In this document: one piece after another, positions 6,578 to 13,074 of the stretch
Numbering within the stretch: the first letter of the stretch is position 1
Layout: every line of letters starts with the position of its first letter
Source: DASXRU01 sp039933315
GTDB lineage: Bacteria; Acidobacteriota; Blastocatellia; Pyrinomonadales; Pyrinomonadaceae
DNA length: 13,380 nt
Direction: 5' to 3'
NCBI GenBank assembly: GCA_039933315.1
Contig: JBDTOI010000118.1
Location: forward strand, 1-13,380
Program-made: the position numbers and the translations under genes
Notes under the pieces: model-generated
What the model saw: only the letters and a program-made list of their open reading frames with translations
What the model was told of the DNA's origin: nothing
The model's database searches: none

Positions 6578-8392
6578 ATGTTTTATCAGGATTTGTTCCC
6601 CCGCCCCCCTGCCTATTTGTGTCGCCTGAGCACGCACTCGCTGTCGGTTGTCTGCGGTCTACTCCTGCTTGTGCTTCCGGGCATCGCTTTCTCGCAGGGG
6701 ATCGACCGCGAGTTCAACACGGCGGAAAAAGTTTCGCTTTCTATTAAAAACCTCAACGGCCGGGTGACAGTAATCGCCTCAGACGAACAGAAGAAGATAG
6801 TGACGCTCCAGGCCACCTCGCCGGGCGCGCCCATTGAGGAGGCAGATGTTCGCGCCGTGGCCGCCGGGGAAAGCGTGGATATCAGCGTTCGCGAGCGCCG
6901 CGCCGCGGATCGCATAGACATTACCGTGCGAGTTCCATCGCGGTCCAAAGTTAAGGTCGAAGGCGAAGCCGGCGCGATCAGCGTGTTGGGGAATATTGAA
7001 TCTGCGGAAGTTGTCACCAATACCGGAACGATTCATGCCGACGTGCCGCTGGATAATGTGAAATTCAACTTCCTCTGGGAATCGAGCCGGCCGCGTTATC
7101 TAAGCGATGTGGAATTGCCGAAGATAAAAGAAAAAGCCGGAGGCAGATATACGATCTCGGGCAAGCTGGGCGCCGGCGCACCCAAACGCAAAAAGGAAAA
7201 GCCGACCGCCACGGAAACCGCTGAAGATGAGGGAAACGACGGTGGCCAGGTAAATGAAAAAACCGCGAAGGAACAGTTAGTCCGCCTGGACTTTCGCACC
7301 CAGCGCGGCGTCGTGTTGCTGAATGTCGATCCCAACATGGTGCCGGGCGATCTAAGCGAGCGTCCGCTAACTGAAGCCGCCCGCGCAATCGTGCGAAGTG
7401 GCGACGGTCCCCTGATGGAAGCGATTCGCAAAGTGAGCCCGCGCATGTTCGGCGACTACGCCAAAACGCTTCCTCCCCTGCGGAGTGAACCCGCGCTCAG
7501 CGTGCGCCGCCCGCCAGGCGAGCTGGCAACAGCGGTGGCGCCGCAACTGATGCGTCTGAATGCCAGTGTGACGGATCGCCACGGACGGGCAATTGGGGGT
7601 CTAAAGGCCTCCGACTTTGCTGTTTATGAAGAAGGAACAGAACGGCAAATAACTAACGTCACTCCCTCGCAGGAGCCCTTCAATCTGGTGCTGTTGCTGG
7701 ATGTCTCGGGGAGCGTCGAGGAGCGAATGGATTTTATTCGCAAAGCTGCGCGCGACTTTCTAAGTACCGCGAGCCCTCAGGATCGTATTGCCATCATCAG
7801 TTTTCGCCATGACATACAGGTCATTTCCGACTTCACCACTGATCGCGCTTTGCTTTCGCGGAAGTTGGACGAGATTGATGCCGGCGGCGCCACGGCGCTT
7901 TACGATGCCCTCGGTTACGTCCTGACTGACACGCTGAAGTCCCTGCGCGGCGAGCGCACCGCGATTGTGGTGCTCTCCGACGGCGACGACAACAAGTCTT
8001 TCATTCCCTTTGCCGCGCTGTTGGAAGCGCTGACGGAATCGGGCGCCCTGGTTTATCCGCTATATGTACCTTCGGGCTTAATCCCGGAAGCGAGTGTGCC
8101 CAACCCTTCGATCACGACTGACCCATTGCGTTCTCGCTATCTGACGATCACGACGCGGGCCGCCGAAGAAGCGCGCCAGCTGGCGGAAACGTCGGGCGGC
8201 GTTTATTACACCATCTCACGGCTGGAGGATTTGCAGCGCGCCTATGATGACGTAGTGGTGCAATTGCGCACGGCGTACACCATCACCTATGCCTCTAACG
8301 CCGATGGTCGCGGACATCGTCGCATACGGGTGCGTGCAAATCGTGAAGGCGCTGCGGTGCGATTGAGTCCAGTGGTGGCTGCCACACCTTAG
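6578..8392 (+). CDS. secreted von Willebrand factor A domain protein, acidobacterial type, 604 aa
   Basis: An exported protein with a hydrophobic signal segment (about residues 21-38) and a likely cleavage site after AFS (39). Residues 41-160 are beta-rich, with repeated NLNGRVTVIAS / GAISVLGNI / NTGTIHADV patterns resembling DUF4097-type adhesin-like folds. A charged, disordered stretch rich in K and E follows (about 200-230). The VWA domain covers about 365-560 with an intact metal-binding site: DVSGS (Asp375, Ser377, Ser379), Thr439 and Asp468 in LSDGDD. It resembles the VWFA-related domain family seen mainly in Acidobacteria. Partner and ligand are unknown; metal-dependent protein binding in the periplasm or at the surface is expected from the fold. 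The start is uncertain: there is no clear ribosome site before ATG 6578, and TTG at 6617 would also give a signal peptide. It stands alone on the plus strand, divergent from fadN. Confidence 0.85.
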   Translation: MFYQDLFPRPPAYLCRLSTHSLSVVCGLLLLVLPGIAFSQGIDREFNTAEKVSLSIKNLNGRVTVIASDEQKKIVTLQATSPGAPIEEADVRAVAAGESVDISVRERRAADRIDITVRVPSRSKVKVEGEAGAISVLGNIESAEVVTNTGTIHADVPLDNVKFNFLWESSRPRYLSDVELPKIKEKAGGRYTISGKLGAGAPKRKKEKPTATETAEDEGNDGGQVNEKTAKEQLVRLDFRTQRGVVLLNVDPNMVPGDLSERPLTEAARAIVRSGDGPLMEAIRKVSPRMFGDYAKTLPPLRSEPALSVRRPPGELATAVAPQLMRLNASVTDRHGRAIGGLKASDFAVYEEGTERQITNVTPSQEPFNLVLLLDVSGSVEERMDFIRKAARDFLSTASPQDRIAIISFRHDIQVISDFTTDRALLSRKLDEIDAGGATALYDALGYVLTDTLKSLRGERTAIVVLSDGDDNKSFIPFAALLEALTESGALVYPLYVPSGLIPEASVPNPSITTDPLRSRYLTITTRAAEEARQLAETSGGVYYTISRLEDLQRAYDDVVVQLRTAYTITYASNADGRGHRRIRVRANREGAAVRLSPVVAATP

Positions 8393-8425
8393 TCTGAGTG
8401 ACTGAGATGTTGATTTGCTTCTGGA

Positions 8426-8550
8426 AAGAGCGGGGGCAAGCCCACCTTCCTGACTGCAAGTCTTCCCAGTTGACCCTTGATACTCAAACTTTGAAGTCTG
8501 ACTCAACCCAGGTTACTTGCAGTCAGGAAGGCGGGCTTGCCCCCGCTCTT
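8426..8550. repeat. large inverted repeat, 36-bp arms, between the VWA gene and xseA
   Basis: Positions 8426-8461 and 8515-8550 are inverted copies with one mismatch (8444 against 8532) around a 53-base spacer. Each arm contains a smaller GGGC/GCCC palindrome. It nearly fills the intergenic gap, and the right arm ends 20 bp before the chosen xseA start. A spurious upstream extension of xseA would be translated from this arm. The hairpin lacks a T-run, so a terminator role for the VWA gene is not supported by sequence. Confidence 0.9.
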
Positions 8551-8570
8551 GGCCCGACGATCACATTAAG

Positions 8571-9974
8571 ATGAGCCAGCCGCTATTATCCGCCCTGTTT
8601 GACAAGCCCGAGCGCCGGCCGCTGACGGTCTCGCAATTGACCGCCGCGGTTAGAGGTTCGCTGGAGTCGCGCTTCGCTTCCGTTTGGGTGGAGGGTGAAA
8701 TCTCCAACTTTCGTCTGGTCTCATCCGGCCACTGGTATTTCACGCTTAAAGATGAAGGCGCACAGGTACGCGCAGCCTGTTTTCGTACCACCAACCAGCG
8801 CATCAGATTTCGTCCCACGGATGGACTGCTGGTGCGGGCCCGTGGCCGCCTGACGGTGTATGAAGCAAAGGGCGAATACCAGCTCATTGTCGATGCCCTC
8901 GATCCAGTAGGCGCCGGCGCACTGAGCGTGGCCTTTGAACAAACCAAAGCGCGCTTGCAGGCAGAAGGGCTGTTCGCGCCTGAGCTTAAAAGAGCGTTGC
9001 CCCTTTTTCCGCGACGAATCGGAATTGTTACTTCAAGCTCGGGCGCTGCGCTGCGCGATATCCTGAATGTGATCTCGCGCCGCACCCGCACGGTCCACGT
9101 GCTGTTCGCCCCGGCCCGCGTGCAGGGCGAAGGTGCGGCCCGTGAAGTGGCGCGCGCGGTGGCCTTCTTGAATGAATACCAGAGCCGCATGCTGCGCGAA
9201 GGCCGCAGTGACGAGGGTCTGGACGTGATGATCGTCGGCCGCGGCGGCGGTTCGGCGGAAGACCTCCGGGCCTTCAACGAAGAAGAGGTGGCGCGTGCTT
9301 TTCGGGCTTCCGCGATTCCTGTGATTTCGGCCGTGGGCCACGAGACGGACTTCACTATCGCAGATTTTGCCGCAGACCTGCGCGCGCCCACCCCCTCGGC
9401 GGCGGCCGAATTGGTAGCGGCGCGGGAAGATGAGATTTGCAACCTGATCGGGGAACTGGTGCGCAATCTTTCCCGTGTCATTCGTTATCGTATTGCCGAT
9501 TCACGAACGCGCGTGCAGGACCTGACCATGTCGCGGGGTTTCAACGAAGTGCGCGCCCGTCTGCATCAGGCCATGCTTTCGTCTGACGATGCCAGCCATC
9601 GATTGGAAACTTTGATCACCGGCATGATGCAAAGAGCGCGCAGGCGTGCGGATGCGCTGGCCCACAGACTTTCGCCGGCCCAACTGCGGGCCTATGTGAC
9701 GGCCGGGGCAACCCGATTCGATCGCGCGCAAACGGCACGTGATGCGGCAATCGCAGCCCGGTTGGAGGATTCTCGAAAGCGGCTCGGCCTGGCAGCAGCG
9801 GCGCTCGACGCGATGTCACCGCTGGCTGTGCTGGAACGCGGCTACGCAATCGCGCACGATTCAAGCGGACGAGTAGTGCGCGAAGCGAGTACGGTCGCGG
9901 TCGGCGACCCGTTGCGTTTGCGTCTCTGGAAAGGCGCGTTGAATTGTCGAGTTGAAGAAACTGAAGACGGTTAA
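8571..9974 (+). CDS. xseA: exodeoxyribonuclease VII large subunit, 467 aa
   Basis: The catalytic subunit of exonuclease VII degrades single-stranded DNA from both ends to oligonucleotides and acts with several XseB subunits. The N-terminal OB-fold (about residues 15-115) binds DNA (VWVEGEISNFRLVSSGHWYFTLKDE). The catalytic core (about 120-290) shows GIVTSSSGAALRDI (151-164), the GRGGGSAEDL block (223-232), GHETDFTIADFAADLRAPTPSAAAE (256-280) and a helical, Arg-rich C-terminal half that forms the XseB-binding coiled coil in known structures. I chose ATG 8571 (MSQPLLSALF) because the family begins here. An in-frame extension from 8517 would be encoded by the repeat arm. No strong ribosome site is visible. 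xseB follows after 194 bp, an unusually long gap. Confidence 0.96.
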   Translation: MSQPLLSALFDKPERRPLTVSQLTAAVRGSLESRFASVWVEGEISNFRLVSSGHWYFTLKDEGAQVRAACFRTTNQRIRFRPTDGLLVRARGRLTVYEAKGEYQLIVDALDPVGAGALSVAFEQTKARLQAEGLFAPELKRALPLFPRRIGIVTSSSGAALRDILNVISRRTRTVHVLFAPARVQGEGAAREVARAVAFLNEYQSRMLREGRSDEGLDVMIVGRGGGSAEDLRAFNEEEVARAFRASAIPVISAVGHETDFTIADFAADLRAPTPSAAAELVAAREDEICNLIGELVRNLSRVIRYRIADSRTRVQDLTMSRGFNEVRARLHQAMLSSDDASHRLETLITGMMQRARRRADALAHRLSPAQLRAYVTAGATRFDRAQTARDAAIAARLEDSRKRLGLAAAALDAMSPLAVLERGYAIAHDSSGRVVREASTVAVGDPLRLRLWKGALNCRVEETEDG

Positions 9975-9991
9975 CTCGCGAGTCCTGGTTT

Positions 9992-10154
9992 GACAGGATT
10001 AACATGATTTACAGGACGTAAGAGAACGGATTCGAAATGGCGCCTGCTACGCCGGGTCACGCTAATGTAGTAACGTCTGCTATTCGGTTAGCTCTTGCGA
10101 TGTGAGTTACTCAACTGATTCGGAGTTTATCTTGTTAATTCTGTAAATCCTGTC
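9992..10154. repeat. inverted remnants of a GACAGGATTAACA/TTTACAGGA repeat between xseA and xseB
   Basis: The left copy (9992-10017, starting GACAGGATTAACATGATTTA) and the right copy (10131-10154, ending GTAAATCCTGTC) are inverted, diverged relatives of one unit. From memory, GACAGGATTAACAGGATTTACAGG-like elements are common between genes of Acidobacteria and related phyla; I could not verify this. The 194-bp gap (9975-10168) has no credible ORF, and its centre shows nothing recognisable. Confidence 0.5.
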
Positions 10155-10168
10155 CATATTCTTAACCT

Positions 10169-10450
10169 ATGAAACCTCAAGAAGCGCCGCCAAAAAACTT
10201 TGAATCATCACTCGATGCCCTTGAGAAGATAGTGCGCGAGCTGGAACAGGGCGACCTGCCTCTGGAAAAAAGTCTGGAGCTGTTTGAGCAGGGCGTGCGG
10301 CTTTCGCGTGAGTGTCAGGACCGTCTCACCCAGGCCGAACGCCGCATAGAAATTCTGCTTCGCGACAGCGAAGGTCGCCCGGCCCCCAGCCCTTTTGAAG
10401 GCAGCCCTGCTGAAGAGAACGAGGCTCCTGTCGATGAAGACGTCTTCTGA
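10169..10450 (+). CDS. xseB: exodeoxyribonuclease VII small subunit, 93 aa
   Basis: The small helical subunit that assembles along the XseA coiled coil to form active exonuclease VII. The core (about residues 10-68) has the family pattern NFESSLDALEKIVRELEQGD, LPLEKSLELFEQGVRL and CQDRLTQAERRIEIL. An acidic tail of about 25 residues (EGSPAEENEAPVDEDVF) makes it slightly longer than the usual 70-85 aa. The ATG at 10169 fits the family start, but no clear ribosome site precedes it. Its last 17 bases overlap the start of ispA in another frame, so the two are likely translationally coupled. Confidence 0.95.
   Translation: MKPQEAPPKNFESSLDALEKIVRELEQGDLPLEKSLELFEQGVRLSRECQDRLTQAERRIEILLRDSEGRPAPSPFEGSPAEENEAPVDEDVF
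10421..10424 (+). promoter_or_regulatory. ribosome binding site for ispA inside xseB
   Basis: GAGG lies 9 bases before ATG 10434. It supports this start over an in-frame TTG at 10395, which would add 13 residues. Confidence 0.55.
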
Positions 10451-11357
10451 AGCAACCCCGGCGCCCGCCGGGAATGAAGCCAGGGATTTTCTGCTTCAAT
10501 GTCGCACTCTCATCGATGCCGAGTTGGACCAGCTTCTTCCCACTGAAGGAGCCGAGCCCGTAAACGTTCACAGCGCCATCCGTTGGAGTGTTTTTGCCGG
10601 CGGTAAGCGCCTGCGGCCAGCCCTGCTGCTGGCAACAGGACAGGCGCTGGGCGCTCCGTCCGAGCGGCTGCTGCGCACGGCCAGTGCCCTGGAAATGATC
10701 CACACCTATTCGTTAATTCACGACGATCTCCCGTCAATGGATAACGATGACCTGCGGCGCGGGAGGCCCACGTGCCATGTGCGTTTTGGCGAGGCTACCG
10801 CGATTCTGGCGGGTGATGCGTTGCAGGCTTTTGCTTTTCAGACCATCGCCGAAGACGAAAATCTGACGCCTCAAGTTCGCGTGCGATTGGTGGCCGAAGT
10901 GGCACGCGCGGCGGGGACTCCCGCAGGGATGGTTTCCGGCCAGGCCGGCGATCTCGCGGCTGAGTCAGGCGACGTCACGCCCGTCGAGCTGGAGCAGATT
11001 CATCAACGGAAAACCGGAGCCCTGATTAGCGCGGCCGTGCGCTGTGGGGCCATCATCGCCGGCGCAACTGAGCAGGAGCTTTCTTCCCTATCACGTTACG
11101 CCGCGCAATTGGGACTCTTGTTTCAAATCACCGATGACCTACTGGACGTGACGGCCACCGCCGCCGATCTGGGAAAGACACCCGGCAAGGACATCGCCTC
11201 TCGTAAAGCTACCTATCCATCGCTCTACGGAGTGGAAGCGACGCGCGAACACCTGTCGAGTGTGCATGGCAATGCCTGCGCCGCGCTAAAGACACTGTCA
11301 CAGCCTTCCGCATTACTACGCTCATTCGCCGATTTCATCCTGGAGCGCCAGACCTAA
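10434..11357 (+). CDS. ispA: polyprenyl synthetase, farnesyl diphosphate synthase type, 307 aa
   Basis: Condenses isopentenyl diphosphate with allylic diphosphates, probably giving farnesyl diphosphate for quinone and cell-wall lipid carrier synthesis. The first Asp-rich motif is DDLPSMD (97-103), followed by NDDLRRGRPTCH. The second is DDLLD (234-238), followed by the lysines of DLGKTPGKD. FAGGKRLRP (54-62) binds substrate. The two-residue insertion in the first motif and the Tyr/Ser in HTYSLIHDD (90-98) match bacterial farnesyl diphosphate synthases such as E. coli IspA. A longer product (C20) is possible. The xseA-xseB-ispA order is common in bacteria and is often followed by dxs, which is absent here. 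No terminator is visible after the gene. Confidence 0.93.
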   Translation: MKTSSEATPAPAGNEARDFLLQCRTLIDAELDQLLPTEGAEPVNVHSAIRWSVFAGGKRLRPALLLATGQALGAPSERLLRTASALEMIHTYSLIHDDLPSMDNDDLRRGRPTCHVRFGEATAILAGDALQAFAFQTIAEDENLTPQVRVRLVAEVARAAGTPAGMVSGQAGDLAAESGDVTPVELEQIHQRKTGALISAAVRCGAIIAGATEQELSSLSRYAAQLGLLFQITDDLLDVTATAADLGKTPGKDIASRKATYPSLYGVEATREHLSSVHGNACAALKTLSQPSALLRSFADFILERQT

Positions 11358-11425
11358 CCCGGCGGGGCAGTAGCCCGACCGTGAGGGAGGGGCGTCGAGC
11401 CTAATGCGTCGCGGATGTATCCACT

Positions 11426-11454
11426 TTGACCTCTCCCTAATTTTCTGTTATTTA
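11426..11454 (+). promoter_or_regulatory. possible promoter for the anchored protein gene
   Basis: TTGACC (11426-11431) and TATTTA (11449-11454) are 17 bases apart. The -35 is good and the -10 poor. It lies in the 170-bp gap after ispA, in a local AT-rich patch, and would give a leader of about 65 bases. The GC-rich first part of this gap (about 11361-11403) may be a dispersed repeat by its look, but only one copy is present here. Confidence 0.35.
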
Positions 11455-11527
11455 GTCAGCCAGAGATCTGGTCGTCCTAGCCGACCTTAGACCAAATTCA
11501 ATAGTCTCCCCAATTGGAGGCCTCACA

Positions 11528-12241
11528 ATGCTAATGAAAAAGAGAATTAGTTTGCTGCTTCTCTTAGTCGTCGTCATCGTCGGAGGAGTAATCACTTTGG
11601 TGCGTCACGGCCAGGGACAAACCAGCCCTGCCACGGGAATGCAAGTGAAGGCTCTTCGCTCGAAGAGTCAGCTTCACGTGAAGCCGACTGCCGCAGAAAT
11701 TGCCTCGAGCAAGAATAAGTTTCAAGAGCCACCACCTTCAATGCCAAAAGAGGAAAGAGAGCTTGACGATCAGATCCCCAAGCACCTTCCGATTAGCATC
11801 AAAATCAAAAAGGACAAAGAGCAGGAGTTCAAGGATCTCAAGAATGAGAAGTGGCTTCGTGACTTTGAACTCGAGGTTAAGAATACTGGGGACCGACCTA
11901 TTTACAGCATACGGTTGGTGCTGGACATGGACGGAGTGAGAGCGCCCGATGGAAATCAATATGGTCTTGACTTAATTTATGGCAGGGGAAACCTGATTGA
12001 TTTTTCAGAGCACCTCAAACCTCAAGATGTCCCGCTTAAGCCGGGAGAAACTTATGTATTCCGGATTGCGGAACGGTACGTGAGGGGTTGGGACCGCTTT
12101 ACGCGAGAGCTAAGCAAAGACAAAGCCCTGCCAAAAAAGGCGCGCATCATGTTTCAGTCGATTAACTTTGGGGACGGAACCGGCTTTTTTGATACGGCAG
12201 GGACACCGTTTCCCAGAACTAGACAAAAAGGAGGTCATTAG
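11528..12241 (+). CDS. membrane-anchored protein of unknown function ending in an INFGDGTGF motif, 237 aa
   Basis: A hydrophobic segment (about residues 8-25) after MLMKKR acts as signal or membrane anchor. A charged linker (35-80) follows, then a domain that reads like an immunoglobulin-like beta sandwich (about 85-220): DFELEVKNTGDRPIYSI (112-128), GLDLIYGRG (146-154), VPLKPGETYVFRI (168-180) and INFGDGTGF (212-220). There are no cysteines. GGAGG (11516-11520) lies 7 bases before the ATG, a strong ribosome site. By eye the gene is more A-rich than its neighbours. I do not recognise a named family, though I recall similar unnamed acidobacterial proteins. The frame stays open after its TAG stop through the Cys-rich segment, so it may be the N-terminal part of a longer product (see 12239-12241). 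Confidence 0.75.
   Translation: MLMKKRISLLLLLVVVIVGGVITLVRHGQGQTSPATGMQVKALRSKSQLHVKPTAAEIASSKNKFQEPPPSMPKEERELDDQIPKHLPISIKIKKDKEQEFKDLKNEKWLRDFELEVKNTGDRPIYSIRLVLDMDGVRAPDGNQYGLDLIYGRGNLIDFSEHLKPQDVPLKPGETYVFRIAERYVRGWDRFTRELSKDKALPKKARIMFQSINFGDGTGFFDTAGTPFPRTRQKGGH
12228..12235 (+). promoter_or_regulatory. strong Shine-Dalgarno sequence without a usable start codon
   Basis: AAGGAGGT is a near-perfect ribosome binding site at the 3' end of the 237-aa gene. The next ATG (12252, 16 bases on) reads ATG AGT TGA and stops at once. Its TGA overlaps the TTG at 12257 that opens the Cys-rich reading frame, 21 bases from the site. Either the site is an accident of the codons for QKGG, or it feeds re-initiation at that TTG. 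Confidence 0.4.
12239..12241 (+). other. in-frame TAG joining two open frames
   Basis: The TAG ends the 237-aa frame. The same frame continues without another stop to 13057. Without this codon the window would encode one protein of about 509 residues: anchor, beta-sandwich-like domain, Cys-rich domain, Pro/Thr linker and second Cys-rich domain. TAG is used as an ordinary stop by the VWA gene (8390-8392) and at the end of this frame (13055-13057), so general recoding is unlikely. Confidence 0.7.
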
Positions 12242-12256
12242 GCAAGCCCACATGAG

Positions 12257-13057
12257 TTGAACAAATGCCCGCCAGGTGAATCGTCGCCGAATTGGCGGCT
12301 CATTGCGCTAAATGAACCATTATGGTTGTCTCGGACGACGGGATCGCCGGCAAAGTTTTTGCCGGCTAATTTTTTATCGGAAGGGTCGTTGAGCCCTGTT
12401 TCAACCGATTCAATCTTGAATCCTGATATCTGTTGTCCCGGAACGTCTTGTAATTTCATCAAGCCAACGCTTACTCGGTGTTACTGCTCAGATATCGATT
12501 TGCCTGGAATGAACGACATTCCTTCGTTTGAAAGTCCTGGTTGCGCCGATTCTTCAGGCTCATGCCAAACGATTATCTGGGCGACGGAGTGGTGTGACTA
12601 TCCAGGTATCGGATTCCAGCTATCTTGTTCAGTTCCAAGATTCAGCCCGTGCGGAACCCCGACGCCGACACCATCGCCTAGTCCCTCACCAACCCCAACA
12701 CCCACTCCGTGCCCGTTGAATTGTACGGACCCGACAGCCATTCCGGCCGATCCGTGCAACCCGAATAGTGTACCAAGTACTGGTTGTCCCATTGGCTATA
12801 CGCAGACTGGCAATTGCTGTCACCCCTGCCAGCCAACGTATCCTCCTCCCGTATGTCCGTGGGATTACACTGGGGTGTGGGACGACGTACTTTGTGTCTG
12901 GGTCTGCCGAGTGCCCATCCCACCGTCAGGTGGCGGTGGTGGCGATCCGCCCTATTATTACTCCTGTACCCCATATTATTGGGTATGGTTCCGCTCTGAT
13001 GACGGGGGGGGAACCTGGTATGAAACCGGAATTGTTGAGTACGCAGGCTGCTGGTAG
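12257..13057 (+). CDS. Cys-rich protein or C-terminal domain with Pro/Thr linker, up to 266 aa
   Basis: No family recognised with confidence. The frame has 23 cysteines in two blocks, residues 59-132 (CCPGTSC, CYC) and 152-265 (CCHPC, CVWVC). They are separated by a linker of alternating TP and SP (134-151), typical of extracellular proteins. Gly-rich (GGGGGDPP) and Tyr/Trp-rich (YYYSCTPYYWVWF) stretches lie near the end. The only start is a TTG 21 bases from the nearest ribosome site, and no signal peptide follows, although a protein like this should be exported for disulfide formation. It is therefore best read as the C-terminal part of the preceding gene, cut off by the TAG at 12239. It could be a pseudogene fragment, a readthrough product or a separate coupled gene. 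A terminator-like hairpin lies within it. Confidence 0.5.
   Translation: MNKCPPGESSPNWRLIALNEPLWLSRTTGSPAKFLPANFLSEGSLSPVSTDSILNPDICCPGTSCNFIKPTLTRCYCSDIDLPGMNDIPSFESPGCADSSGSCQTIIWATEWCDYPGIGFQLSCSVPRFSPCGTPTPTPSPSPSPTPTPTPCPLNCTDPTAIPADPCNPNSVPSTGCPIGYTQTGNCCHPCQPTYPPPVCPWDYTGVWDDVLCVWVCRVPIPPSGGGGGDPPYYYSCTPYYWVWFRSDDGGGTWYETGIVEYAGCW
12346..12375 (+). terminator. intrinsic-terminator-like hairpin inside the Cys-rich frame
   Basis: GCCGGCAAA (12346-12354), loop GTT and TTTGCCGGC (12358-12366) form a perfect 9-bp stem followed by TAA and six T's (12370-12375). This is the best intrinsic terminator shape in the window. It lies 104 bp after the TAG of the 237-aa gene on the same strand. If active, it would end that transcript and silence the Cys-rich part. 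As coding sequence it reads PAKFLPANFLS, so a chance origin from a peptide repeat is also possible. Confidence 0.5.
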
Positions 13058-13074
13058 GAGATTCTGCGGATACG

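Noticed and set aside
6613..7446. Minus-strand frames of 85-135 codons opposite the VWA gene
   Set aside because: They overlap each other and the VWA gene, have no domain signature, and contain the Arg/Ser-rich composition of reverse-strand shadows.
8517..8570. Extended XseA N-terminus
   Set aside because: The 18 extra codons are mainly the inverted-repeat arm. The family start fits ATG 8571.
8561..9481. Minus-strand open frame of 306 codons opposite xseA
   Set aside because: The product is low-complexity (Ser/Arg/Thr-rich), as expected from the reverse strand of a GC-rich gene. xseA on the plus strand is unambiguous.
11361..11403. GC-rich stretch after ispA as a terminator or RNA gene
   Set aside because: I could not find a stable stem with a T-run or any known RNA fold. 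It may be a dispersed repeat, but only one copy is visible.
12239..12241. TAG read as pyrrolysine or a general stop reassignment
   Set aside because: No methylamine methyltransferase context is present, and TAG ends other frames normally in this window (8390-8392 and 13055-13057).
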